DNA of 8,413 bases from CAYVBE01 sp964448935 (GTDB taxonomy: Bacteria > Planctomycetota > Brocadiia > SM23-32): NCBI GenBank assembly GCA_964448935.1, contig CAYVBE010000184.1, positions 1 to 8,413 on the forward strand, written 5' to 3'. The notes beneath the pieces were generated by a model. It made no database searches. It was given only the letters and a program-made list of their open reading frames with translations, and had not been told where the DNA came from. Numbering within the stretch: the first letter of the stretch is position 1; each line of letters starts with the position of its first letter. The position numbers and the translations under genes were made by a program. Positions 1 through 6,557 of the stretch are shown in pieces.

Positions 1-32
1 CCCCCCCCGCATCGTGTCCCGAAGCGCCCGAA

Positions 33-70
33 GTGGGAGTAAGGGCCTCAGTTCGAGCGGCCACTCCCAC
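33..70. repeat. Inverted repeat / hairpin upstream of the first gene
   Basis: GTGGGAGT (33-40) is perfectly complementary to ACTCCCAC (63-70). Inside it, GGCC (44-47) can pair with GGCC (59-62), leaving a 3-nt bulge and an 11-nt loop, so the total is about 12 bp of stem. There is no following T-run. It could be the end of transcription of a gene left of the window, since a reading frame open from the window edge stops at 40-42, or a regulatory structure in the leader. The pairing is read directly; the role is a guess. Confidence 0.45.
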
Positions 71-106
71 GGGCCGGCCAGTAGCGAAGGCGGCCCCGCC
101 GCGAAC

Positions 107-135
107 TGGACGAGTACCCGCAATGCTGCTAAGAT
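107..135 (+). promoter_or_regulatory. Possible weak sigma-70-like promoter for the operon
   Basis: TGGACG (107-112) and TAAGAT (130-135) are separated by 17 nt. Each matches four of six consensus bases. The expected start of transcription near 142 would leave a leader of about 70 nt before the start codon at 213. The match is modest and the region is GC-rich, so this is only the best candidate among poor ones. Confidence 0.25.
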
Positions 136-200
136 GTCCTCATGCGCTGCCTTGACCTGTGACGGAGATACCCGCCGCAGGCTTCCGGACTCCTCCACGT

Positions 201-206
201 GAGGTG
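201..206 (+). promoter_or_regulatory. Ribosome binding site deciding the S55 gene start
   Basis: GAGGTG ends 6 nt before the GTG at 213. The longer in-frame start at GTG 159 lacks a comparable site and would put about 18 non-signal residues ahead of the signal peptide. The shorter start at ATG 249 would remove the basic n-region. GTG 213 fits both the ribosome site and the signal peptide. Confidence 0.5.
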
Positions 207-212
207 CTACGC

Positions 213-2105
213 GTGCTGCCGACCCGAAAGAGCCCCGCCGTACGGCTGATGGTCGTGGCTTTGCTTGTCTGCGTGGCTGCCGCTGCGCACGGAGCCGGTG
301 GTCCGCCGGAGATTATGCCGGTGGACGAGCTTAAGGCGGGCATGGAGGGCTACGGTGTCACTGCCGTAAAGGGGGCGGAGCCGCAACGGTTCGGCGTGGA
401 AGTTCTGGGCGTGATGCGGGGCTGGTTCCCCAAGGGTAGCATGATCCTCATCCGCCTGAGCGGTCCCCTGGTGGAGGAGTCGGGGCCGTTCTCCGGCATG
501 AGCGGCAGCCCTATCTACGTGGATGACAAACTCATCGGAGCCCTGGCCTACGGGTGGTCGTTCGCCAAAGTGCCCATCGCGGGCGTGACGCCCGCTGAGG
601 AGATGCTGACGGTGCGGCGGCTGGAGGCCGGGGACCGGCCGAAGCGTGGGCGGGCCGACGCGGCGCGCATCATGCGCGCCAGGTACCAGAGGCTGAGCGA
701 GGACCGGCTTTCCGGTGTGGTGCGCGCGTCCGAGCCGGGCTCCATGGCGGCGCGCCTGGTGCGGGTCTGCGCGCCACCCATGTTCTCCGAGTGGCGTCGG
801 TCCAACGGTCCGCTGCGCTGGCGGCTGGAGACGGGCCGGGTTGCCGAACTGACCCCGCTGCCCATACCGCTGGGTGGAGATGGGCTGACAGGTCTGGGGC
901 GGCAACTGCTGAGCGGGCTGGACGGCACCGGACTGCTGCCCGTGCAGGGCGCCGCCGGGGGGCAGGCGGAGGACGAACAGGTGCGGCTGCAGCCCGGAGT
1001 GCCGGTAGGCGCCGCGTTCGTGACCGGGGACATGGACCTGAGCGGCATGGGGACGGCCACGTGGGTGGAGGGCGACCGCGTCCTTGCCTTCGGGCACCCG
1101 ATGTTCGCCGCGGGGGAGGTGGACTTTCCGCTGGTCGTCGGGCGGGCGGTCGCCGTAATCCCCTCGCTCCAGAACTCTTTTCGCCTCTCTTCCGGCCACA
1201 GGGTAGTGGGGCGGGTGACCGAGGACCTGGACGCGGGCATCGTGGGGCGCATCGGAGCGGAGTCCTCGACGTTCCCCGTGCGCGTGACCGTGGGCGGGGA
1301 CGCGGGGGACCGCTACGAGTACAGGGTGACCGGTTTCTGGCAGACGGCGCCCATGTTCGCCTTGCTGACCTGCGCGTACAGCAGTCTGCGCTGGCACGGG
1401 GATGGCGAGCCATACACCCTTCAAGCCCGGGCCGAGATATCGGTGGACGGGGTGGACGATCCCCTGGTTCTGGAGAATGACTTCGTCGCGCGGTCCGTTG
1501 CCACGCCGGCGTTCGACCTGGTCGGGATGCCGCTTTCCGCTCTGTTCATGAACGAATTCCGAGAGGTCCAGTTGACCGGGCTGGACTATCGGGTGGAGGT
1601 GGAGCCGGGGCTGGATGCCGCGATAATCGAGACGGTTCAGGCGGACCGCCTGCGGGCTGCGCCCGGCTCTGAAGTCACCCTAACGGTTCGGCTCAGCAGG
1701 TGGAGGGGGGAGGACATCGTGCGGCAGATTCCGGTGGATATTCCGGAAACCGCGCGCCCCGGTACGAACGTGGACGTGCTGGTCTGTGACGCGATGACCA
1801 ACCGGGCGATCAAGGCCCGGCTGGACCCGGGGTTTTTCGCGCCCGTTGACTTCGACCAACTGCTGACGATGCTGCAGGAGATGGAGTCCAACAAGAACCT
1901 GGTGGTCCGCACTGCTTTTGTGCGGGAGGGGCTGCGCTATCGGGGCGAGCCGCTGCCGGCCTTGCCGTCCTCGGCTCTCAACATACTGCGCTACGGCGGC
2001 ACCGGCCAGACGACCCAGTTAGTGGAGGATTGGGTCAAGACCGTCCCGACCCCCTGGGTGCTCGACGGCGCCCGGACACTGAGCATAACGATTGAGGAAG
2101 ATTGA
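213..2105 (+). CDS. Exported SpoIVB-like (S55) peptidase-domain protein
   Basis: A 630-residue protein with a signal peptide: basic residues at 5-11, a hydrophobic run at about 12-25, and a probable cut near 25-28. It acts outside the cytoplasmic membrane. Residues about 37-132 carry the hallmark of the SpoIVB/S55 family: GMEGYG at 43-48, GMSGSP at 95-100 (putative nucleophile Ser97), and PIAGVTPAEEML at 121-132. A second conserved block, VLAFGHPMF, lies at 290-298 with the putative catalytic His295. Residues about 330-630 are beta-rich with no clear catalytic motif. In Bacillus SpoIVB the His block precedes the Ser block; here the order is reversed, and no Asp sits at the place expected for the third catalytic residue. 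Proteolysis is therefore likely but unproven, and the substrate is unknown. The next gene begins 4 nt after the stop, so the two are probably co-translated. There is no sporulation context. Confidence 0.8.
   Translation: MLPTRKSPAVRLMVVALLVCVAAAAHGAGGPPEIMPVDELKAGMEGYGVTAVKGAEPQRFGVEVLGVMRGWFPKGSMILIRLSGPLVEESGPFSGMSGSPIYVDDKLIGALAYGWSFAKVPIAGVTPAEEMLTVRRLEAGDRPKRGRADAARIMRARYQRLSEDRLSGVVRASEPGSMAARLVRVCAPPMFSEWRRSNGPLRWRLETGRVAELTPLPIPLGGDGLTGLGRQLLSGLDGTGLLPVQGAAGGQAEDEQVRLQPGVPVGAAFVTGDMDLSGMGTATWVEGDRVLAFGHPMFAAGEVDFPLVVGRAVAVIPSLQNSFRLSSGHRVVGRVTEDLDAGIVGRIGAESSTFPVRVTVGGDAGDRYEYRVTGFWQTAPMFALLTCAYSSLRWHGDGEPYTLQARAEISVDGVDDPLVLENDFVARSVATPAFDLVGMPLSALFMNEFREVQLTGLDYRVEVEPGLDAAIIETVQADRLRAAPGSEVTLTVRLSRWRGEDIVRQIPVDIPETARPGTNVDVLVCDAMTNRAIKARLDPGFFAPVDFDQLLTMLQEMESNKNLVVRTAFVREGLRYRGEPLPALPSSALNILRYGGTGQTTQLVEDWVKTVPTPWVLDGARTLSITIEED
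2094..2100 (+). promoter_or_regulatory. Ribosome binding site of the propeller gene
   Basis: GAGGAAG lies inside the last codons of the S55 gene and ends 9 nt before ATG 2110. It favours ATG 2110 over the in-frame TTG at 2092, which overlaps the site itself. Its position implies translational coupling of the two genes. Confidence 0.55.
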
Positions 2106-2109
2106 CACC

Positions 2110-4212
2110 ATGAGTCCAGAACGCAGCGCGGAAATCGGTCGTGCCCTGATGATACTGCTTGCTGTGACACTGCTGCCGGCATGGGTGGGCGCCAAGACCT
2201 GGACGACCGGCGGCGCGGCCCGGCTCACACGGGGGGAGCTGGACGGAGTTTCCGTGCTTTCCACGGGAGAGGTCGTGCTGGCGCCGGAAACGGAGAAGGC
2301 GGAGGGACTGGAGGCCGGCTTCGTGTGGGACCTCAAGCTGGGCGAGGATGGCGCCGCCTACCTGGCCGCCGGCTCGCCGGGCGGGGTATACCGGTGGGAC
2401 GGAGGGCAGTTCGAGGTCCTGTACACGGCCGAGCAGAAGCACGTCACCAGCGTGCTGCCTCTGCCGGACGGCGCTGTCCTGGCCGGCGTGGCGCCCGATG
2501 GTCTGATTCTGCTGATTGATCGGCACGGGGACGTGGAGACGCTCGTTGACCTGGAAGATACCTACGTCTGGGAGATGGTCCTGGGGCCGGATCACCACGT
2601 GTACTGCGCCACCGGGCCGGAGGGGCGCATCCTGGAACTGCGCCTGAACGGGGAATGGAAGGAACTGGTCAAGACCCCCCAGCGGCATTTCCTGTGCCTG
2701 GCCGTGGATCGGGAAGGGCGGCTCTACGCGGGCTCCTCCCCCGACGGATGGGTCTACCTGATTGAGGATGACGGAGAGTGCGAGATCCTCTACGACGCGG
2801 ACGAAGGAGAGGTGCGGGACATTGCGCTCGGCGCGGACGGGGCAATTTACGCCTGCACGGCGGCCGGCGGCGGCTCGCCCGGGGGCGGGAACGGTTCCGC
2901 GCCTGCCGGCCCGGCGCCGCCCATGGAAGCGGTTCCCCTGCAGGGGGCGCCGGCCTCTCAGAACAGCATCTACCGCATCGTGCGCGGCGAGGGCGCCTAC
3001 CTGCTGTTGCGCCTCCCCCAGGTGTTTATTCTGAGTCTGGCGGTCACGAACGATGGCAGCCTGCTGGCCGGCACGGGGCCCGGCGGGCGAGTGGTCCAGG
3101 TGCGTCCCGACACGGTGCAGATGGTGGTGACCGAGTTTGACGCCGCCCACGTGACTGCGGTTGCCGCCGATCCGGACGGAGGCGCGCTGGCCTCTACGGC
3201 GAACGCGGGCGCCCTCTGGCGCATCAAGGAAGGTTACCGAAAGGAGGGTCACTACCGCAGCGAACCGTTCGATGCCGGCTATCTGTCGCATTGGGGTCGG
3301 CTGTGGTGGGAGCAGCAGGTGGGGGTGGGGCAGAACGTGCGCCTGCGCGTGCGCACGGGCAATTCCGCGAAGCCCGACGATTACTGGAGCAAATGGTCGG
3401 ACTGGCTGACCGACGCCTCCGGATCGCAGGTGGAGGGGCGGCTGGGGCGGTTCGCCCAGTTCGACGCCGAGCTGACCACGCACCCCGGCACCGGCACGCC
3501 CGCGCTGGTGGAGGTGAACTACAGCTATCGCCAGGCCAACCGCAGGCCACAGATACAGGACATCGTCGTAAACGGCACCACTCTGCTGGACGGCGGGCAG
3601 AACGGGCGTCAGCCATCGGCCCCCGTGCGCAGGAGGCGCAACGCCCGCGAGCCGGCCATGGTGACCATCGAATGGAAAGCCGCGGACGCCAACGACGACG
3701 AGCTGGCGTTCGACCTCTACTACCGCGCTCTGGACGAGACGCAGTGGAAACCGCTGGAGGAGGACATCCGGGAGCAGAGCGGCCTGCAGTGGGATACCTT
3801 CCGCGTGCCCGACGGCCGTTATCTGCTGAAGCTCGTGGCACGTGACGACGTGGACCGCCCCCCGCACGAGTCCCTCTCGCACGAGGTCGTCACGCCGTCC
3901 GTGCTGATAGACAACGGACCGCCGCTGGTGGCGGAACTGCAACAGCAGCGGTTGCCGGACGGCTCCTACCGGATAACCGGCGTGGCCCGGGACCGGGCGG
4001 GTCTGCTGAGCCGGGTCGAGGTGAGCCGCAACTCCGGCGATTGGGAGGCGGTGTTCCCCCAAGACGGCATATTCGATTCGGGAGAAGAGCCCTTCGCGCA
4101 CGTTACGGAACCGCTCGAGCCGGGCGAGCACGTGTTTGTCTTCGCCGCCTCGGACGGAGAGGGCAACACGGGCAGCGCCAGGCTCGTGCTGCAGGTGCCC
4201 GGGGACGAGTGA
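2110..4212 (+). CDS. Exported seven-repeat beta-propeller protein with Ig/FnIII-like C-terminus
   Basis: A 700-residue protein. Residues 1-28 form a signal peptide ending VGA, so it is exported. Seven similar segments begin near residues 72, 112, 153, 194, 235, 307 and 348. Each follows the pattern V-x-x-hydrophobic-x-(L/A)-x-x-D/P-D/G-G-x-hydrophobic-Y/L-A-G/T-x-x-P-x-G, with a period of about 41 residues, which suggests a seven-bladed propeller. Blade 5 carries an extra Gly/Ser/Pro-rich stretch of about 31 residues (252-283). Residues about 380-475 resemble a beta-sandwich rich in Trp (WGRLWW, WSKWSDW). After a basic linker (RRRR, 507-510) come an FnIII-like segment (about 515-600) and an Ig-like segment (about 600-698). 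There are no catalytic motifs. A binding, sensing or scaffolding role next to the S55 protein is inference. The specific family is not recognised. Confidence 0.75.
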   Translation: MSPERSAEIGRALMILLAVTLLPAWVGAKTWTTGGAARLTRGELDGVSVLSTGEVVLAPETEKAEGLEAGFVWDLKLGEDGAAYLAAGSPGGVYRWDGGQFEVLYTAEQKHVTSVLPLPDGAVLAGVAPDGLILLIDRHGDVETLVDLEDTYVWEMVLGPDHHVYCATGPEGRILELRLNGEWKELVKTPQRHFLCLAVDREGRLYAGSSPDGWVYLIEDDGECEILYDADEGEVRDIALGADGAIYACTAAGGGSPGGGNGSAPAGPAPPMEAVPLQGAPASQNSIYRIVRGEGAYLLLRLPQVFILSLAVTNDGSLLAGTGPGGRVVQVRPDTVQMVVTEFDAAHVTAVAADPDGGALASTANAGALWRIKEGYRKEGHYRSEPFDAGYLSHWGRLWWEQQVGVGQNVRLRVRTGNSAKPDDYWSKWSDWLTDASGSQVEGRLGRFAQFDAELTTHPGTGTPALVEVNYSYRQANRRPQIQDIVVNGTTLLDGGQNGRQPSAPVRRRRNAREPAMVTIEWKAADANDDELAFDLYYRALDETQWKPLEEDIREQSGLQWDTFRVPDGRYLLKLVARDDVDRPPHESLSHEVVTPSVLIDNGPPLVAELQQQRLPDGSYRITGVARDRAGLLSRVEVSRNSGDWEAVFPQDGIFDSGEEPFAHVTEPLEPGEHVFVFAASDGEGNTGSARLVLQVPGDE

Positions 4213-4261
4213 CGCGGGCCGGCGCGACCTTTCCGCACCCTTTACAGGCACGTTCACGGTC

Positions 4262-4840
4262 ATGGCTTCTGCCGCCGACCAACACAGGCTGTTCACACCC
4301 CTGGGCGACGATGACGTGCGCGGTGTGCGCAACGGCGATCGCGTGCTTCTGAGCGGCGAGATATACTCCGCACGGGACGCGGCCCACCGGCAACTGGTGG
4401 AGGCGCTGGTGAGCGGCGACGAGTTGCCGTTCCCCCTCGAAGGCGCAGTCATCTACTACATGGGCCCCAGCCCCGCGCGGTCCGGCAGCCCCATCGGCGC
4501 GGCCGGGCCCACCACCAGCTACCGCATGGACCCCTACGCCCCGGAGCTCTACGAGGCGGGGGTGAAGGCGACGATCGGCAAAGGCGCGCGGGGACCGGAG
4601 GTGCGCCGGGCGCTGGAGCGCTGCAGGGCGCTCTACCTGGCGGCCATAGGCGGAGCCGGCGCGCTGCTGGCGCGGACCGTGCAGAGCGCGGAGGTCATCG
4701 CCTATCCCGAGCTGGGACCCGAGGCCGTGCGCCGGCTGGTGGTGAAGGACTTTCCCGCCGTGGTGGTGAACGACGCCTTCGGCGGCGACCTCTACGAGAG
4801 TTCGCTTCGACCCGGCGGTCCGGAGGGGGAGGATGAGTGA
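4262..4840 (+). CDS. Class I fumarate hydratase / tartrate dehydratase-type beta subunit
   Basis: A 192-residue protein matching in size and motifs the beta (C-terminal) subunit of the two-subunit Fe-S hydro-lyases, which interconvert fumarate and malate or act on tartrate. Visible family landmarks are GDRVLLSGEIYSARDAAH (25-42), the IYYMGPSP block (64-71), IGAAGPTTSYRMD (78-90), a GKG at 106-108, and the C-terminal VVKDFPAVVVNDAFG (160-174). The [4Fe-4S] cysteines of this enzyme reside on the alpha subunit, which is not encoded here. Start ATG 4262 is chosen because the family fold begins just after it. Longer in-frame starts would run into the propeller gene. No convincing ribosome site precedes it, so reinitiation after the stop 49 nt upstream is possible. 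Its stop overlaps the next start (TGATG). Substrate (fumarate or tartrate) cannot be decided. Confidence 0.87.
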   Translation: MASAADQHRLFTPLGDDDVRGVRNGDRVLLSGEIYSARDAAHRQLVEALVSGDELPFPLEGAVIYYMGPSPARSGSPIGAAGPTTSYRMDPYAPELYEAGVKATIGKGARGPEVRRALERCRALYLAAIGGAGALLARTVQSAEVIAYPELGPEAVRRLVVKDFPAVVVNDAFGGDLYESSLRPGGPEGEDE

Positions 4841-5532
4841 TGGCCGGTAGCGAGGGAGATGTCTGGGAGCAGCCTGCCGAACGCAAGGCCGCCCCCGTGC
4901 TGGAGGCCCTGGACGAGTGCTATGGCCGGAAGAGCCTGGAGGACCCGGAGGACCCGCTCGCGGTCCTGGTGCGGGGCATCCTGTCCCAGAACACCTCCGA
5001 TGTGAACAGCAGCCGCGCCTACCGGGAGCTGATGGACCGTTTCGGCGACTGGGAAGGGCTCGCGGGTGCCTCGCCGCCCCAGATCGAGGAGACCATCCGC
5101 AGCGGCGGCCTGGCGGAGCAGAAATCCCGGAGCATCAAGGCCGTCATGGACTGGCTGAGCGACCGCGACCGGTATTCGCTGGACTTCCTGGACGACATGG
5201 ACAGCCGGGAGGCCGAGGCAGAGCTGACCCGGATACGCGGCGTGGGCGTCAAGACGGCCCGGCTGGTGCTGCTGTTCGGTCTGGGCAGGCCCGTGTTCGT
5301 GGTGGACACCCACGTGCACCGGGTTAGCCGCCGCCTGGGCCTGATACCGCAGAACGCCAACCGCCGCAAGGCCCACGGCCTGCTGGACGATCTGATACCG
5401 GACGAAGACAAATACAGCGGGCACCTGAACCTGATCCAACACGGCCGCCGGACCTGCCGAGCCCGCAACCCCCTGTGCGACAAGTGCTGCGTGCGCGGCT
5501 GGTGCTCCTACGTGCACGGCGCGCTGGAGTGA
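4840..5532 (+). CDS. nth: Endonuclease III (DNA glycosylase/AP lyase)
   Basis: A 230-residue HhH-GPD DNA glycosylase of base-excision repair, which removes oxidised pyrimidines and nicks the abasic site. The helix-hairpin-helix loop is RIRGVGVKTA (131-140) with catalytic Lys138. The catalytic Asp is Asp156 in VVDTHVHR. Their separation of 18 residues equals that of E. coli Nth (Lys120/Asp138). The C-terminal [4Fe-4S] motif is intact: Cys206, 213, 216 and 222, spaced C-x6-C-x2-C-x5-C. Start ATG 4840 has GGAGG 7 nt upstream and shares its A with the preceding stop; GTG 4837 is the alternative. It closes the four-gene run. The last 17 nt of the gene and the next base are repeated at 7529-7546 beyond the restriction cassette, so the present C-terminal codons may have been supplied or duplicated by that insertion. 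An archaeal/bacterial Nth-like paralogue with different damage preference is possible. Confidence 0.93.
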   Translation: MAGSEGDVWEQPAERKAAPVLEALDECYGRKSLEDPEDPLAVLVRGILSQNTSDVNSSRAYRELMDRFGDWEGLAGASPPQIEETIRSGGLAEQKSRSIKAVMDWLSDRDRYSLDFLDDMDSREAEAELTRIRGVGVKTARLVLLFGLGRPVFVVDTHVHRVSRRLGLIPQNANRRKAHGLLDDLIPDEDKYSGHLNLIQHGRRTCRARNPLCDKCCVRGWCSYVHGALE

Positions 5533-5533
5533 G
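5516..5533 (+). repeat. Left copy of 18-bp direct repeat flanking the RM cassette
   Basis: ACGGCGCGCTGGAGTGAG at the end of nth, including its TGA stop (5530-5532). It matches 7529-7546 at 17 of 18 positions, with the last 12 identical. The single difference is G5521 against T7534. Confidence 0.85.
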
Positions 5534-5545
5534 GGTAACGGTAAC
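5534..5545 (+). repeat. Tandem hexamer GGTAAC x2
   Basis: Two adjacent copies of GGTAAC (5534-5539 and 5540-5545) sit immediately inside the left repeat and before the hairpin. Two copies of a hexamer could be a protein site or chance; no function is assigned. Confidence 0.3.
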
Positions 5546-5550
5546 TGACA

Positions 5551-5576
5551 CCTGCCCGCGCTGTATGGCGGGCAGG
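5551..5576 (+). terminator. Perfect 9-bp hairpin between nth and the methyltransferase gene
   Basis: CCTGCCCGC (5551-5559) pairs perfectly with GCGGGCAGG (5568-5576) around the 8-nt loop GCTGTATG. It is very GC-rich and lies 18 nt after the nth stop, where a terminator would be expected. Only a short GTTG follows instead of a T-run, so it may be a weak intrinsic terminator or an insulator. Because it ends one base before the -35 element, it could also be an operator for the methyltransferase promoter. Confidence 0.5.
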
Positions 5577-5577
5577 G

Positions 5578-5606
5578 TTGACTGCCTGTCGCCCAACGGC
5601 TATTCT
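5578..5606 (+). promoter_or_regulatory. Sigma-70-like promoter of the RM cassette
   Basis: TTGACT (5578-5583, five of six consensus bases) and TATTCT (5601-5606, four of six) are separated by exactly 17 nt. The expected transcription start near 5613 leaves a leader of about 38 nt. It is the best promoter match seen in the window and lets the cassette be expressed independently of its insertion site. Confidence 0.6.
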
Positions 5607-5651
5607 GTTCACAGGCTGCGGGCTCGCTAACATGTATCGGGCGCCGGAAAG

Positions 5652-6557
5652 ATGTCAGGGAAGTATAAATCGCTGCTTCGTGGGACAACATCAGCGGAAG
5701 AGGCCCTGCTGATCGAGGGGGACTCGCTGAAGGCGCTGAGACTCTTGGCCGCGGATTCCGTCCAGTGCGTGGTCACCAGCCCACCGTACTGGGGATTGCG
5801 CGATTACGGGATCGAGGGCCAGATCGGCCTTGAGGCCACTCTCAGAAAATACCTTGTCCGTCTCCAGTCCGTATTCGCCGAGGTCCGACGCGTTCTAAGG
5901 CCGGACGGTGTTATGTGGTTGAACATTGGCGATGGCTATACCAGCGGCAACCGGGCTCGACGGGCTCCGGATAAGAAGAATCCGGCACGCGAGATGGACG
6001 TTCGCCCGGAGAACCCGGAAGGGCTCAAGAACAAGGATCTATTGGGTATCCCGTGGCGCGTCGCCTTTGCGCTTCAAGACGCTGGTTGGTATCTGCGTTC
6101 GGACGTCATATGGCACAAACCCAACGCAATGCCCGAGAGCGTCAAAGACAGGCCGACCCGGTGCCACGAGTACCTTTTCCTCTTCTCCCTGTCAGAACAC
6201 TATTTCTACGATTACGACGCAGCCAGGGTGCATACCAACGGGAACTGGCGGAATCGCCGGACTGTGTGGTCCATATGCACTCAGCCTTTTCCCGACGCAC
6301 ACTTTGCGACTTTCCCGCCTGAGCTTGTGGAGCCTTGCATAAAGACGGGTTCCCGCGATGGAGACGTTGTGCTGGATCCTTTCATGGGCTCTGGGACCAC
6401 GGGTGTGGTGGCCCTGCGGTTGGGGCGCCGTTTTCTGGGAATAGAGCTTCACCCCGATTACGTCGCGATGGCGGCGGAACGGCTCGAACTCGACGGGCAA
6501 GCCGTTAGCAGACTGGAGGACACCGATGGCTCGTTCTATCCGCGTCCCGGAGCCTGA
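5652..6557 (+). CDS. Type II beta-class SPPY DNA methyltransferase, probably N4-cytosine
   Basis: A 301-residue modification enzyme transferring a methyl group from S-adenosylmethionine to an exocyclic amino group in DNA. The catalytic motif IV is TSPPYWG (42-48); SPPY is typical of N4-cytosine enzymes. The AdoMet-binding motif I lies C-terminal, LDPFMGSGTTG (241-251). Motif IV before motif I defines the beta class. Between them are VMWLNIGDGY (87-96), LLGIPWRVAFALQDAGWYLRSD (130-151) and HEYLFLFS (172-179). The stretch after it, before VWSI (205-208), is short, so little room exists for a separate target-recognition domain. Length fits partners of XcyI/Cfr9I-type nucleases. Start ATG 5652 has no well-spaced ribosome site (GGAAAG abuts it); the N-terminal block LLIEGDSLKALRLL argues against later starts. 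It overlaps the nuclease gene by 32 nt and protects host DNA from it, probably at CCCGGG (inferred from the partner). Confidence 0.9.
   Translation: MSGKYKSLLRGTTSAEEALLIEGDSLKALRLLAADSVQCVVTSPPYWGLRDYGIEGQIGLEATLRKYLVRLQSVFAEVRRVLRPDGVMWLNIGDGYTSGNRARRAPDKKNPAREMDVRPENPEGLKNKDLLGIPWRVAFALQDAGWYLRSDVIWHKPNAMPESVKDRPTRCHEYLFLFSLSEHYFYDYDAARVHTNGNWRNRRTVWSICTQPFPDAHFATFPPELVEPCIKTGSRDGDVVLDPFMGSGTTGVVALRLGRRFLGIELHPDYVAMAAERLELDGQAVSRLEDTDGSFYPRPGA
6515..6520 (+). promoter_or_regulatory. Ribosome binding site of the restriction endonuclease gene
   Basis: GGAGGA inside the methyltransferase reading frame ends 5 nt before ATG 6526. It fixes the nuclease start and implies that nuclease translation follows translation of the methyltransferase message. 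Confidence 0.65.

Noticed and set aside
14..202. 62-codon plus-strand frame at the left edge
   Set aside because: Ser/Arg-rich low-information translation, no ribosome site, and it crosses the hairpin at 33-70.
207..1424. 405-codon open frame on the minus strand opposite the S55 gene
   Set aside because: A compositional shadow of the GC-rich S55 gene, with no motifs and no credible ribosome site considered decisive.
3224..3841. 205-codon minus-strand frame inside the propeller gene
   Set aside because: Extreme Arg/Pro/Ala/Ser composition typical of a shadow frame.
2035..4452. 805-codon open frame on the minus strand
   Set aside because: It lies antisense to the propeller gene and runs into the fumarase-type gene. 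Its translation is rich in His, Arg, Pro, Gln and Gly without domains, as expected for an antisense shadow of high-GC codons. The plus-strand genes there have signal peptides, repeats and family motifs.
4792..5691. 299-codon open frame on the minus strand opposite nth
   Set aside because: Antisense to a gene with intact endonuclease III catalytic and Fe-S residues. It would also cross the hairpin and promoter of the RM cassette.
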